From Flavobacteriales bacterium (GTDB lineage: Bacteria; Bacteroidota; Bacteroidia; Flavobacteriales_F; PHOS-HE28): a stretch of 64,000 bases of DNA. Position 1 is the stretch's first letter; every line of letters begins with the position of its first letter. Shown here piece by piece: positions 24,261 through 33,644 of this stretch. The stretch covers positions 124,001 through 188,000 of the forward strand of contig JACJZJ010000005.1 in NCBI GenBank assembly GCA_020635675.1. Reading direction: 5' to 3'. The position numbers and the translations under genes were made by a program. A model generated the notes under the pieces. It had not been told where the DNA came from, did not search any database, and saw nothing but the letters and a program-made list of their open reading frames with translations.

Positions 24261-25349
24261 ATGCAAGTCGCCACGAAGAAGAAGGTCCACAACTACAGCG
24301 CAGGTCCCTGCATCCTGCCCCAGGAAGTGTTCGAACAGGCCGCCCAGGGCGTGCTCGACCTGGACGGGTCAGGCCTTTCGATCCTGGAGATCAGCCACCG
24401 CAGCAAGCCATTCGAAGCGGTTATGGACAAAGCCCAGGCCTTGGTGCGGGAACTGCTCGGTGTGCCGGAAGGATACTCTGTTCTCTTTCTGCAGGGTGGT
24501 GCGAGCCTCGCCTTCCACATTACCGCGCTCAATTTCCTGCGGCCCAGCGGCAAGGCGGCGTATGCGAACACAGGTGAATGGGCGGGGCGCGCCATAAAGG
24601 ATGCGCAGCTCGAAGGCACCGTGGAAGTGGTGGCCAGCAGCGAGGACAAGAATTTCAGCTACATCCCGAAGGGGTTCACCATCCCATCCGACGCGGACTA
24701 CTTCCACTTCACCAGCAACAACACCATTTTCGGCACCCAGTTCAAGGCGTTCCCGGAAAGCCCCGTGCCGCTGGTATGCGACATGAGCAGCGACATCTTC
24801 AGCAGGCCGGTGAACGTGGCGGATTTCGCGATGATCTATGCCGGTGCACAGAAGAACATGGGGCCCGCCGGCACCACGGTCTACATCGTGCGCAACGACG
24901 CATTGGGGCGGTCCGGCCGGAAGCTGAGCAAGATCCTCGACCTGAAGAACCACGCGGACAAAGGCAGCATGTACAACACGCCACCGGTCTTCGCGGTGTA
25001 CGTGAGCATGCTGACGCTTGATTGGATGAAGCGGATGGGCGGTGTGGCGGAGATGGAGAAGCGCAACAACGCCAAAGCGGAACTGCTCTATGGCGCGGTC
25101 GACCGCCTGCCGCTGTTCAGGGGTACCACGGCTGCGGAGGACCGCTCACCGATGAACGCCACGTTCGTTCTGACGGACAGCACTCTGGAACCTTCCTTCG
25201 ACGCCATGTGGAAGGAGGCCGGGATCAACGGCCTGCGCGGGCATCGGAGCGTGGGCGGTTATCGGGCCAGCATGTACAACGCCCTTCCCATCGAAAGCGT
25301 CCAGGTGCTCGTGAACGTGATGGAGGAATTCGCCAAAAAGCACGGTTGA
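24261..25349 (+). CDS. serC: Phosphoserine aminotransferase
   Basis: A 362-residue fold-type I PLP enzyme. Key segments are HNYSAGPCILP near the start, the phosphate-binding LQGGASLAFH, CDMSSDIFSRP and the PLP-lysine motif YAGAQKNMGPAG. It converts 3-phosphohydroxypyruvate and glutamate to phosphoserine and 2-oxoglutarate, the second step of serine synthesis, and can also serve pyridoxal phosphate synthesis. The first-step gene serA starts two bases after its stop codon, so they form an operon behind the TAACTTTG promoter. Confidence 0.97.
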   Translation: MQVATKKKVHNYSAGPCILPQEVFEQAAQGVLDLDGSGLSILEISHRSKPFEAVMDKAQALVRELLGVPEGYSVLFLQGGASLAFHITALNFLRPSGKAAYANTGEWAGRAIKDAQLEGTVEVVASSEDKNFSYIPKGFTIPSDADYFHFTSNNTIFGTQFKAFPESPVPLVCDMSSDIFSRPVNVADFAMIYAGAQKNMGPAGTTVYIVRNDALGRSGRKLSKILDLKNHADKGSMYNTPPVFAVYVSMLTLDWMKRMGGVAEMEKRNNAKAELLYGAVDRLPLFRGTTAAEDRSPMNATFVLTDSTLEPSFDAMWKEAGINGLRGHRSVGGYRASMYNALPIESVQVLVNVMEEFAKKHG

Positions 25350-25351
25350 TC

Positions 25352-26323
25352 ATGCGGATCCACGCCAACGACGGTATCTCGGCCAACGGCAAGGCCAGCC
25401 TGGAGAATGCCGGTTTCATTGTTTCGACGAACAGTGTTCCACAGGAAGGATTGATCACTTTCCTGACCAAGGAGAACGTGGATGTCCTATTGGTCCGCAG
25501 CGCCACCAAAGTGCCCAAGGAATTGATCGATGCCTGCCCGAACGTGCGTCTGATCGGCCGTGGCGGGGTGGGTTTGGACAACATCGACGTGGCCCATGCC
25601 AAGAGCAGGGGGATCCCCGTGATCAACACACCGGGAGCCTCATCGATCTCCGTGGCGGAAATGGTCCTGGCCCACCTGAGCGGACTGATGCGCGGCCTGC
25701 ACCAGAGCAATCGCCTGATGCCCACGAACGGTGCTACTGGGTTCAAGGACCTCAAGAAGCGCTTCGGAAAGGGGCGCGAGCTACGTGGCAGTACGCTGGG
25801 GATCATCGGATTTGGGCGCATCGGTCAATGGACCGCGCGCTATGCGCTTGGATGCGGCATGGAAGTGATCTATGCGGACCACAGCTGCGCCATCGATTCC
25901 ATCGAAATGCCGTTGGGTGGCTCCACGGTTACCGCGTCTGTCGAGCGGGTAGCAGTGGACGAACTCCTCGCACGTGCTGACGCCATCAGTTTGCATGTTC
26001 CGAAGCAGCCCGACGGAGCACCCGTGCTCGGTAGGGCCGAGTTGGCCAAGGTCAAGCCAGGTGCCTTCATCATCAATACAGCCCGCGGTGGCAGTGTGGA
26101 CGAGGATGCCCTGCTTGCCGCTCTCGCGGCTGGCCGTATCGCCGGAGCCGCATTGGACGTGTTCGTGGGCGAGCCCGAACCCCGCACCGATGTACTGGCC
26201 GCGGAGGGTCTGTCCCTCAGTCCGCATATCGGAGCGGCCACGGTCGAGGCCCAGGCACGCATCGGCGACGAATTGGCCGAGCAGATCATCGCCTGGAGCA
26301 AGGCCAGCGTCTCCCAGGGATGA
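25352..26323 (+). CDS. serA: D-3-phosphoglycerate dehydrogenase, short form
   Basis: A 323-residue D-2-hydroxyacid dehydrogenase. The NAD-binding loop is LGIIGFGRIGQ, followed by the catalytic residues in FIINTARGGSVDE (Arg), the Glu after it, and the His in LSPHIGAAT. It oxidises 3-phosphoglycerate to 3-phosphohydroxypyruvate, the entry to serine synthesis. It lacks the C-terminal ACT domain that gives serine feedback in longer enzymes. Position between serC and a DUF1015 gene supports the assignment over other hydroxyacid dehydrogenases. Its stop overlaps the next start by four bases (ATGA). Confidence 0.93.
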   Translation: MRIHANDGISANGKASLENAGFIVSTNSVPQEGLITFLTKENVDVLLVRSATKVPKELIDACPNVRLIGRGGVGLDNIDVAHAKSRGIPVINTPGASSISVAEMVLAHLSGLMRGLHQSNRLMPTNGATGFKDLKKRFGKGRELRGSTLGIIGFGRIGQWTARYALGCGMEVIYADHSCAIDSIEMPLGGSTVTASVERVAVDELLARADAISLHVPKQPDGAPVLGRAELAKVKPGAFIINTARGGSVDEDALLAALAAGRIAGAALDVFVGEPEPRTDVLAAEGLSLSPHIGAATVEAQARIGDELAEQIIAWSKASVSQG

Positions 26324-27537
26324 TCACCATACGTCCGTTCCGGGCCTGGCGCCCTGCTCCCGACAAGGCGCACCTGGTCGGGTCCAGGAGCTTCGTGAGC
26401 TATACGGACGACCAGCTGCGGGAGAAGCTCGCCGGCAACCCCTACAGCTTCCTGCATGTGATCCACCCGGACCTTGATGCTCCTCCACCCATGGACCGCC
26501 ATGAACGTTTCCATCGGGTCCGGATGCGTTTCAAAGCGTTCTGCGACGAAGGGACCCTGCTGCGCGATGAGGCGCCATGCATCTACCTCTACGAGCAATG
26601 GTCACGGGGAGAGATCTCAAGGGGGATCATCACCGCCATAAGCATCGCGGACTACCGCGAAGGGCGGGTGAAGGTGCATGAGCAGACCCTGACCGCTCGT
26701 GAAGAGCTTTTCGCGGAATATCTGGAGGCCACGGCCATCAATGCGGAACCCGTGCTCCTGGCCACCCCGGAAGGACATGCCTGGGAGGCACTGCTAGACC
26801 CCTGGTTGGCCGTGCGGCCCGACTTCGACTTCAGCACCACGGACCGCGTTCGGCACCGCTTGTGGGCGATCGCGGATGTGCGGGTCCGCGAAGACCTGCA
26901 GCGGGCATTTGCCGAGATACCCGCGATCTACATCGCCGATGGGCATCACCGCATGGCCAGCAGTGCGCGATTGGCAGGAGAGCATGGGACCACGGACGTG
27001 GATCCGGACGCCTGGTGCCTTGCTTTCATTGTGCCCAGGTCACACCTCCGCATCGTCAACTACGACAGGGCGGTCACCACGTTGAACGGTCTTGACGAGA
27101 CCACTTTTCTGAAGGCACTGCAGGAGATCGGGCCTGTGGTGCCACTGCAGGCCCCCTGGTCGTCCCCTGGCCACGTTGCCGTTCGGACGGAGAGCGGCTG
27201 GCACCAGCTGGACCTTACCGAGGCACGACCCGAAGCCGACCCGGCGGGCGACCTGGACGCCGCAGTGCTCAGTGATCGTGTGCTGGGGCCGGTCCTGGGC
27301 ATCACCGATCTGCGCACCGACCCGCGTGTGCTGTTCGTGCCGGGGACCCATGGGGTCGGCGAACTGGAAAGATCGGTCGACAGCGGCACGGCCAAGGCAG
27401 CTTTCCACCTCCATCCGGTGAGCTTCTCCGACCTCAAGGCGGTATCGGACAGCGGAGGCAGCATGCCTCCAAAAAGCACCTACATCGAGCCCAAATTGCG
27501 CAGCGGACTCACCATCTACTCGCTCGAGGACGTCTGA
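26320..27537 (+). CDS. DUF1015 family protein
   Basis: A 405-residue soluble protein with family hallmarks: IRPFRAWRP at the start, the NPYSFLHV region, IADGHHRMASSARLA and a late KSTYIEPKLRSGL segment. DUF1015 genes are frequently linked to serA and serC in Bacteroidota and other phyla; a role in serine metabolism, possibly as a kinase supplying phosphoserine, has been described for related archaeal proteins (SerK), and the GHHRM region is compatible with that. The start overlaps the serA stop by four bases, indicating translational coupling. Function here is inferred. Confidence 0.9.
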   Translation: MITIRPFRAWRPAPDKAHLVGSRSFVSYTDDQLREKLAGNPYSFLHVIHPDLDAPPPMDRHERFHRVRMRFKAFCDEGTLLRDEAPCIYLYEQWSRGEISRGIITAISIADYREGRVKVHEQTLTAREELFAEYLEATAINAEPVLLATPEGHAWEALLDPWLAVRPDFDFSTTDRVRHRLWAIADVRVREDLQRAFAEIPAIYIADGHHRMASSARLAGEHGTTDVDPDAWCLAFIVPRSHLRIVNYDRAVTTLNGLDETTFLKALQEIGPVVPLQAPWSSPGHVAVRTESGWHQLDLTEARPEADPAGDLDAAVLSDRVLGPVLGITDLRTDPRVLFVPGTHGVGELERSVDSGTAKAAFHLHPVSFSDLKAVSDSGGSMPPKSTYIEPKLRSGLTIYSLEDV

Positions 27538-27560
27538 TCCCTCCACCACGCGGGGGCATC

Positions 27561-27568
27561 TACCTTTG
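27561..27568 (+). promoter_or_regulatory. Consensus -7 box TACCTTTG six bases before the yggS-like gene
   Basis: TACCTTTG, CCATCC, then the ATG at 27575. The leader would be zero to three bases. Confidence 0.65.
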
Positions 27569-27574
27569 CCATCC

Positions 27575-28252
27575 ATGGACCGCGAAGCGTTGGCGCAGCG
27601 GTATGCTGCGGTGAAGGCGGGCATTCCCGACGGGGTGCTTCTGGTGGCCGTGAGCAAGTTGCGGAGCGCGGAGGAGGTCCAGGCACTCTACGACCTTGGG
27701 CATAGGGACTTCGGAGAGAACTACCCCCAGGAGCTTCGTGAAAAGCAAGCGGTGCTGCCAGAGGATATCCGCTGGCACTTCATCGGACACCTGCAGCGGA
27801 ACAAGGTGAAGTATCTGGCACCTTTCGTTCATCTGATCCATGGTGTGGACAGCGAGAAAGCGCTGGACGAGATCGACAAGAGGGCCGCCCAGAACGATCG
27901 GACCATCGACGCATTGCTGCAGGTCCATATTGCTCGCGAGGAGACCAAACATGGGCTTTCCGACCGGGAATTGAACGACCTAATGGCCGCATGGACCGAA
28001 ACCCGCTGGCCCAACGTGCGGGTGCGAGGACTGATGGGCATGGCAAGCCTGACCAAGGACGGATCCGTCATCAGGAACGAGTTCGACGGTCTCGCCGGGC
28101 GCTTTTCGGACCTCCAGGAACGGATGGCCTTTGGCGGAGAAGTTTTCGACATCCTTTCGATGGGGATGAGCGGCGACATGGACCTTGCGATCGCCGCGGG
28201 CTCGAACCTGGTGCGCATCGGTACGGCCATTTTCGGTGAACGGCCCGGATAG
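27575..28252 (+). CDS. YggS/PROSC-family PLP homeostasis protein
   Basis: A 225-residue alanine-racemase-like TIM-barrel protein. The PLP lysine is in LLVAVSKLRS; other conserved blocks are FGENYPQEL, WHFIGHLQRNK and SMGMSGDMDLAIAAGSNLVRIG. The family binds PLP without a known enzymatic reaction and keeps free PLP in balance. At 225 residues it is full length. The ATG at 27575 is chosen because it follows the promoter box and begins the conserved region. Confidence 0.95.
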   Translation: MDREALAQRYAAVKAGIPDGVLLVAVSKLRSAEEVQALYDLGHRDFGENYPQELREKQAVLPEDIRWHFIGHLQRNKVKYLAPFVHLIHGVDSEKALDEIDKRAAQNDRTIDALLQVHIAREETKHGLSDRELNDLMAAWTETRWPNVRVRGLMGMASLTKDGSVIRNEFDGLAGRFSDLQERMAFGGEVFDILSMGMSGDMDLAIAAGSNLVRIGTAIFGERPG

Positions 28253-28338
28253 GTTTTCAACCACCGCATCCGATCACAGGCAACCCATACCCCGGTCCAC
28301 GTCTTTGGGATGTAGCTTCCCTAATCGAATCCGACCCC

Positions 28339-29352
28339 ATGATCAGGACCCTTACCCTCCTTTCCCTGTCCTGTCTTCTTGTGGCTCCGCTCTCCGCCCA
28401 ACGTACCATGGAAGTGGGCGTATCCTCGGGAGTGACGCACTACTACGGCGACCTCGGCAACGTGGACGGCCCCGTGCAGTGGAACAGCATGCGACCCGGC
28501 ATGGCCATCACCGTGCGGGACTTCCTGAACAACAAGAAGCGCTATGTGACACGGGCGCTCAACGTCGAGGGGCGGTTCAGTTGGCATCGGATCGGCTACA
28601 ACGAAGTGGACCCGGTCATGGACATGGAAGGTCTGGAACTCAAGCACTGGAAGCGTGGTCTGAACTTTCGGAACGATCTCTTCGGCCTGAGCACCCATTT
28701 GGTGCTCAATGCTTACCGGGAACCGTACCAACCTCTCTTCAAACAGAAGTTCTTCGCCTACTTCTACATCGGGGTGGGGCTGTTCTACGGCCGGCCGAAG
28801 GCCGATCTGTTCCATGGTGGACAGGACCTGGCGAACGCCTACTATTATTGGGAGGACGGCACCATCCGTGATGCCCCGCGGGGCACGCCGGATGCACACA
28901 TCATCGAGCAGGATGGCACCTACGAGACGGACCTTTACAGCTGGGTGACGGAGGGCAGCACCGCCGGTGGAGAAGGTTCGACCCTGGAACGGACATCGCC
29001 CTGGCACATCGGCATACCGATGGGCATGGGACTGCGGTACATGGTCACCCGGAAGATCTCCGTCGGCATGGAATTCAGCTATTACGCTTTCTTCACAGAC
29101 AAGCTCGATGACGTCAGCGACCGCTATGCCACCTATGATGAGATCGCCGAAACCTACCCCAGTGATCCGGAGCAGCAGATGATCGCCCGCTACGTCAGCG
29201 ATCCAACCGGTTTCGGTTCGGACGGCACCACGGGCTATCGGACCAGCAAACGGGGCAATCCCGAACTGCCTGACGCCCTCAGCTACCTGAACCTGGAGAT
29301 CAGCTACAAGTTCAAGCGCCGTCCTGGTCGTCGCAGCTTCGTGAGCCTCTGA
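28339..29352 (+). CDS. Outer-membrane beta-barrel protein, DUF6089-like
   Basis: A 337-residue protein with a signal peptide (cleavage after LSAQ, residue 21). The mature part starts EVGVSSGVTHYYGDLG, as in the DUF6089 outer-membrane proteins of Bacteroidota, and alternates hydrophobic and polar residues in strands ending at aromatic residues; the C-terminal strand reads LNLEISYKFK. An extracellular or periplasmic insertion between about 165 and 225 is rich in Gly and acidic residues. It probably forms an eight- to ten-stranded barrel. Ligand unknown. Confidence 0.82.
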   Translation: MIRTLTLLSLSCLLVAPLSAQRTMEVGVSSGVTHYYGDLGNVDGPVQWNSMRPGMAITVRDFLNNKKRYVTRALNVEGRFSWHRIGYNEVDPVMDMEGLELKHWKRGLNFRNDLFGLSTHLVLNAYREPYQPLFKQKFFAYFYIGVGLFYGRPKADLFHGGQDLANAYYYWEDGTIRDAPRGTPDAHIIEQDGTYETDLYSWVTEGSTAGGEGSTLERTSPWHIGIPMGMGLRYMVTRKISVGMEFSYYAFFTDKLDDVSDRYATYDEIAETYPSDPEQQMIARYVSDPTGFGSDGTTGYRTSKRGNPELPDALSYLNLEISYKFKRRPGRRSFVSL

Positions 29353-29398
29353 CACGATCCGGCTTTCATGTTCGGCGCATTCCGCCGATCTTGGGGGC

Positions 29399-30472
29399 AT
29401 GATCGCATTGGGCCCGATCACCGATCCGACCTATATCCGTCCCGACCATCTCGGCCGGACCGATCGGGCGTTCCTTCGCCTCATTCGGGACGAGCGCGAC
29501 CTCCCCTTCATCCACCTTTCGCTTCGCATCAGCCTCACCCTGGTGCCGCTCGGTGTCCTGTTGTACCTGCCTTTCGTGCAGGGATGGTGGTGGGCCCTGG
29601 GTGCAGTGGTCTATCAATATCTCAACAACGTGGTCTACAAGGGGCCGTTCGGTCTGATGCTGCATTGCACCAGCCATCGGAAACTGTTCCGCAAGGAATA
29701 TGACCTCCTGAACCACTACATCCCCTGGGTGCTGGCACCGTTCTTCGGTCACTCGCCCGAGACCTATTACGCCCACCACATCGGCATGCACCATGCGGAG
29801 AACAATCTGGAGGACGACGACAGCACGACAATGCCCTATCAACGGGACTCGCTCCGCGGTTTCGCGCACTACTTCGGACGTTTCCTTTTCGCCGGGATCT
29901 ATCATCTGGCCGCCTACTTCTTCATGAAGAAGCGGAAACGGCTGCTCTACCGCAGCGTTCGTGGCGAGCTGCTGTTCATCGCCTTCTGCACGGTGATGTG
30001 CCTGGTGGACTGGCCGGCGACCTTGGTGGTGTTCATCATTCCTTTCGTGCTCTTCCGCCTGGTGGCCATGATGGGCAATTGGGCGCAGCACGCGTTCCTG
30101 CACGAGGCGGACCCGGCGAACAGCTATTGGAACAGCATCACCTGCATCAACACGCCATACAATCACAAGTGCTGGAACGATGGCTACCATATCAGCCATC
30201 ATATCCGGCCGGCGATGCACTGGACCGAGCATCCCACCTATTTCCAAAGGACCCTTGACGATTACGTTCGCCACGATGCGATCGTTTTCGACGGGATCCA
30301 TTTCCTTCATGTGTTCCTCTATCTCATGCGGAAACGGTACGACCTTCTCGCCCGGCATTTCGTACAGCTTGGAACCTCGCAGCGAACAGAGGAGGAGGTG
30401 ATACGGATGTTGCGCGACCGTACACGACCCCTGCCCTTTCCCGACCGTGGAAAGGTGATGCAGGCCGCCTGA
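29399..30472 (+). CDS. Membrane fatty acid desaturase
   Basis: A 357-residue integral membrane protein with four or more hydrophobic helices. Histidine clusters of the desaturase family are visible: HCTSHRK near residue 88, HHIGMHHAE around 125-133, and YHISHHIRPAMHW around 262-274. The family uses a di-iron site and O2 to put double bonds into fatty acyl chains, tuning membrane fluidity. GATCTTGG followed by four bases precedes the ATG, echoing the leaderless pattern. Regiospecificity cannot be read from the sequence. Confidence 0.88.
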   Translation: MIALGPITDPTYIRPDHLGRTDRAFLRLIRDERDLPFIHLSLRISLTLVPLGVLLYLPFVQGWWWALGAVVYQYLNNVVYKGPFGLMLHCTSHRKLFRKEYDLLNHYIPWVLAPFFGHSPETYYAHHIGMHHAENNLEDDDSTTMPYQRDSLRGFAHYFGRFLFAGIYHLAAYFFMKKRKRLLYRSVRGELLFIAFCTVMCLVDWPATLVVFIIPFVLFRLVAMMGNWAQHAFLHEADPANSYWNSITCINTPYNHKCWNDGYHISHHIRPAMHWTEHPTYFQRTLDDYVRHDAIVFDGIHFLHVFLYLMRKRYDLLARHFVQLGTSQRTEEEVIRMLRDRTRPLPFPDRGKVMQAA

Positions 30473-30480
30473 AAGGGCGA

Positions 30481-30488
30481 TACATTCG
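30481..30488 (+). promoter_or_regulatory. -7 box TACATTCG four bases before the HEAT-repeat gene
   Basis: TACATTCG, GACC, then ATG at 30493. Confidence 0.55.
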
Positions 30489-30492
30489 GACC

Positions 30493-31014
30493 ATGGCCGA
30501 GAAGGTGAAAATGGACGAGGTGTACGCCCGCCTCTTGAGCGCCGACGACAGGGTGGTGCTGGATGCGCTGGCAACGGTACAAGCCCAGGGGGATGCGCGT
30601 GCCATTCGTCCGATGCTGCACGCGCTCGCGGGCGCTCCCGACCGCAACGTGGAGCAACGCATCGTGTCCATGTTGAACGAGATCAAAGTGCCCGAGGCCG
30701 TACCCGTCCTGGTCGAGGCCTTGGCAGAGCCCGCGTTGCGGAGCGTTCGTCGGACCATCCTCGCGGCCTTCTGGAGCGCCGGGCTGGATGTCCGCGACCA
30801 TCTGGAATTGCTGATCGCCTGCGCAATAGAAGGCAATGCCGCGGAATGCCTGGAATGCCATACGGTGATCGCCAATCAGGAGTTCTGGCCGGAAAGGACC
30901 GCCCGCAATGCCATGAAGCTTGCTTCCGAAGCCGCGGAGGCGGAGGCAGATACGTATAAAGCCTCCCTGCTGCGCGATATCGGGGAAGAAATGGCGGTTC
31001 GGCTCGGGGCCTGA
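30493..31014 (+). CDS. HEAT-repeat-like helical protein
   Basis: A 173-residue, mostly helical, cytosolic protein. The segments DARAIRPMLHALAG, VPEAVPVLVEALAEP and DVRDHLELLIACAIEGN have the helix-turn-helix spacing of HEAT or armadillo repeats, which mediate protein contacts. No enzymatic motif is seen. It stands between the desaturase and a WG-repeat protein, all on the plus strand; function unknown. Confidence 0.75.
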   Translation: MAEKVKMDEVYARLLSADDRVVLDALATVQAQGDARAIRPMLHALAGAPDRNVEQRIVSMLNEIKVPEAVPVLVEALAEPALRSVRRTILAAFWSAGLDVRDHLELLIACAIEGNAAECLECHTVIANQEFWPERTARNAMKLASEAAEAEADTYKASLLRDIGEEMAVRLGA

Positions 31015-31072
31015 AAGCCGGCTTGTTCTTGTACACGGTACTTCGCAACTTTCCCGTTCCTACGACACAACG

Positions 31073-32128
31073 ATGAGAACGATCACCGCACTGGCCATCC
31101 TCACACTTTGGATCCCCGCCACGTCCCAGGCGCAAACCCTATTGGCACAGGCCAAGCCTGCCGGATCCGACCTATGGGGTTACATCAATGAGAAAGGCGA
31201 TCAGGTCATCCCGCCCGCGTTCAAGAGCTGCTTTCGATTCACGGAAAGCGGATATGCAGCGGTCAGTGATCCCGATACGAAGGAGGACTATTTCATCGAC
31301 ACCAAGGGGCAGCGGCTGAAAACGGAGGTATCCGGGTTCGAGCATATGAGCGGACTGGGAGGTGGTGATCAGCAGGGTTTCCACTTCGGTCTCGCAGCGG
31401 TGCGTGTCGGTAAGAAATGGGGCTTCATGGACATGACCGGCAAAATGGTCATCCCTGCGAAGTACGACAAGGTGGACGCGTTCGAGGGCCCGTTCACCAT
31501 GGTCGGTGTAGGAAAACAACTGTTGATCCTGGGTACCGATGGCACGGAGACACCCATGAAGGATCCCAAAGTGGTGGATGTGCGCAGTTTCCATGAAGGC
31601 CTGGCGCCGTTCAAGACGAGCGACAAGATGATGGGCTTCATGGACGGTCAGCAGAAGGTCGTCATCCCCGCACAGTTCAAGTCGGTCGGCTATTTCAGCG
31701 ACGGACTGGCCTGGGCCAAGAACGCGAGCGACGCCGTCGGCTACATCGACAAGAAGGGGGAATGGGTGATCCCGGCGAAGTACGACGCGGGTGGCGAGTT
31801 CGACGCGGAAAGCGGCCTGGCACGCGTGAAGAGCGGCGATGTCTGGATGTATGTGGACAGAACAGGCAAGGAACTGAAGGTCAGTGCCGATAGCTATGGC
31901 CAGTTCAGCGAAGGGCTATGTGATGGCAAGAAGGGCGGCATGGTCGGTTTCTTCGATCGGACAGGTCAATGGGTGATCGAGCCGAAGTTCGAAGCCGTAC
32001 GTGACTTCAAGAACGGCATGGCGGCGGCCCGCCAGAGCGGCATGTGGGGCTTCATCGACAGGACGGGCAAATGGGTGATCGAACCGAAGTTCGAAGCGGT
32101 GAAGGACCTCGCACGCACCGCCAAGTGA
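31073..32128 (+). CDS. Exported WG-repeat protein
   Basis: A 351-residue protein with a signal peptide (cleavage near TSQAQ, residue 21) followed by about seven WG repeats. Each repeat has a form such as KKWGFMDMTGKMVIPAKYDKV; nearly identical repeats lie at the C-terminus (FIDRTGKWVIEPKFEAV, and a slightly diverged copy just before it), which points to recent internal duplication. WG-repeat proteins are common at the Bacteroidota surface and are thought to bind other molecules. The start at 31073 is the first ATG in good context for the signal peptide. Confidence 0.88.
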   Translation: MRTITALAILTLWIPATSQAQTLLAQAKPAGSDLWGYINEKGDQVIPPAFKSCFRFTESGYAAVSDPDTKEDYFIDTKGQRLKTEVSGFEHMSGLGGGDQQGFHFGLAAVRVGKKWGFMDMTGKMVIPAKYDKVDAFEGPFTMVGVGKQLLILGTDGTETPMKDPKVVDVRSFHEGLAPFKTSDKMMGFMDGQQKVVIPAQFKSVGYFSDGLAWAKNASDAVGYIDKKGEWVIPAKYDAGGEFDAESGLARVKSGDVWMYVDRTGKELKVSADSYGQFSEGLCDGKKGGMVGFFDRTGQWVIEPKFEAVRDFKNGMAAARQSGMWGFIDRTGKWVIEPKFEAVKDLARTAK

Positions 32129-32134
32129 TCGGGC

Positions 32135-33562
32135 TCAGCGGATCCGATAGAGACACCAGCCGTCCGGTCGGCATTCCATACATTCCATTCCCTGCGCGGC
32201 CGCACGGCGGTAATTGATCCAAGGGGCAGTGCGGGACCACTGCTGCTCCAACACCACCGGCCTGACCACGAGCAGGGCGCCCGTGGTGAAACGGTCCTCC
32301 ACCCCGTTCCATAGCTCGGTCACGGGAGTCCCCGGACAGAGGTCCCGGAGGGAGGCCCCCATCCCGTGCGTATAGACAGCGGGCGGATGCAAGGCGTTCA
32401 CCCGGTCGGCGAGTTGCCGTTCCTTCCGCGCCTGTTGCATGAACGGGTGCATCGCGCGCGTGAACAACAGCAGTTGCGACAGCGCCAGGGTCCCGGCCAC
32501 CAATACAGCCCCAGGACGCGCGCCCGCGAGCCGTTCCCAGGCACGAACAAAGGCCGGGGTGAAAAGCACCACCACAAAAGGCTGGGCCATCAGCAGCACG
32601 CGGTCGTTCTGGTAGGGCATGCCGCCGATGAACAGGAGATAGACCACCAGCAGGCCCAGCGCCAGCTTCGCGTGTGGCGGGCGGAGGTCCTCCCGGCGGA
32701 AGAGGAACAGTAGCAGCAATCCGACCGGCACGAACCCCGGATGGACGACCACTTTCAGCAGGTAGATGATGTTGGGCAGGGTATAGCGCAACAGGCCATC
32801 ATCCGAACGGTGTGTCCGCAGAAGCAATGCCAAGGGTGACCAATCGCCGACCAGATGACGGAGGGGTGTGTTGTGCAGCCTGGGCCAGTTCATCCACGCC
32901 ACAACACCCAGGGCGACCGCAAGGACGGCCAGTCCGAACAGCAGCCCCCTCGCCTTCCCGTTGCGGATACGCAGCAGCAGCACACCCACCATCAACGTGC
33001 CGAGCAGTGGCGCGACCGCGAACCGCACGGCCACGGCCAGCAGCGCGAACAACGCGGCCAGGACGAGCAATCTTCCGCGCTCTTCGACCAGCCAGCGCGC
33101 ACTGAACACGAACGCGCCAAAGACCAACGCGATCGCCGGGACGTCGCTCATCACCGTCATGCTGTAGCGCAACAGGAAGGGCACCGTGCCGACCATCGTC
33201 AACACGAAGGCCGTGGTCATGCGCCGGTCGGGTCGGCCCCTCCTTGTCAAGTGCGTCATCAGCGCGACCAGGAGCAACAGGGAGAACGCGGAGACCAGGC
33301 GCAGCGCCAACAAGGTGTTCCCCAACAATTCGCCCAGCGCGGCCCCGGCGATCGGATAGCCATGTGGATGCTCGACCATCACCGGTCGTGCGCCGTGCCC
33401 CCCCATCCACGCCGCGTAGCCCTTGGCGATCAGGTGATAGTCGTGTGCATCCTGGCCGTTGAGACCTTGATAATCCTGCATGGCTGCCCAGATCCAGGCG
33501 AACGCCAGCGGTATGGCGCAGAGAAGGACCGTTCGCCACAAAGCGCTTTGGCGGAAGGGCAT
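32135..33562 (-). CDS. GT-C-type membrane glycosyltransferase-like protein
   Basis: A 475-residue membrane protein with about ten hydrophobic helices. An acidic pair in the first periplasmic loop (GQDAHDYH, around residues 37-44) and the HPHGYPI motif match GT-C fold enzymes of the ArnT/PMT/GT39 type, which transfer a sugar from a polyprenyl phosphate donor. A soluble C-terminal domain follows. The box TACCTTCA (33567-33574) is four bases before the ATG. The donor and acceptor are unknown. Confidence 0.78.
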   Translation of the reverse strand: MPFRQSALWRTVLLCAIPLAFAWIWAAMQDYQGLNGQDAHDYHLIAKGYAAWMGGHGARPVMVEHPHGYPIAGAALGELLGNTLLALRLVSAFSLLLLVALMTHLTRRGRPDRRMTTAFVLTMVGTVPFLLRYSMTVMSDVPAIALVFGAFVFSARWLVEERGRLLVLAALFALLAVAVRFAVAPLLGTLMVGVLLLRIRNGKARGLLFGLAVLAVALGVVAWMNWPRLHNTPLRHLVGDWSPLALLLRTHRSDDGLLRYTLPNIIYLLKVVVHPGFVPVGLLLLFLFRREDLRPPHAKLALGLLVVYLLFIGGMPYQNDRVLLMAQPFVVVLFTPAFVRAWERLAGARPGAVLVAGTLALSQLLLFTRAMHPFMQQARKERQLADRVNALHPPAVYTHGMGASLRDLCPGTPVTELWNGVEDRFTTGALLVVRPVVLEQQWSRTAPWINYRRAAAQGMECMECRPDGWCLYRIR

Positions 33563-33566
33563 GCGG

Positions 33567-33574
33567 TGAAGGTA
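33567..33574 (-). promoter_or_regulatory. -7 box TACCTTCA four bases before the glycosyltransferase-like gene
   Basis: The minus strand reads TACCTTCA, CCGC, ATG. Confidence 0.5.
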
Positions 33575-33644
33575 GGTGGAGGACCCTGACGAGGTTCCAA
33601 CACCGGGAATGGTGTTTCGCTACATCGGATGCGCCACCGAGGGA

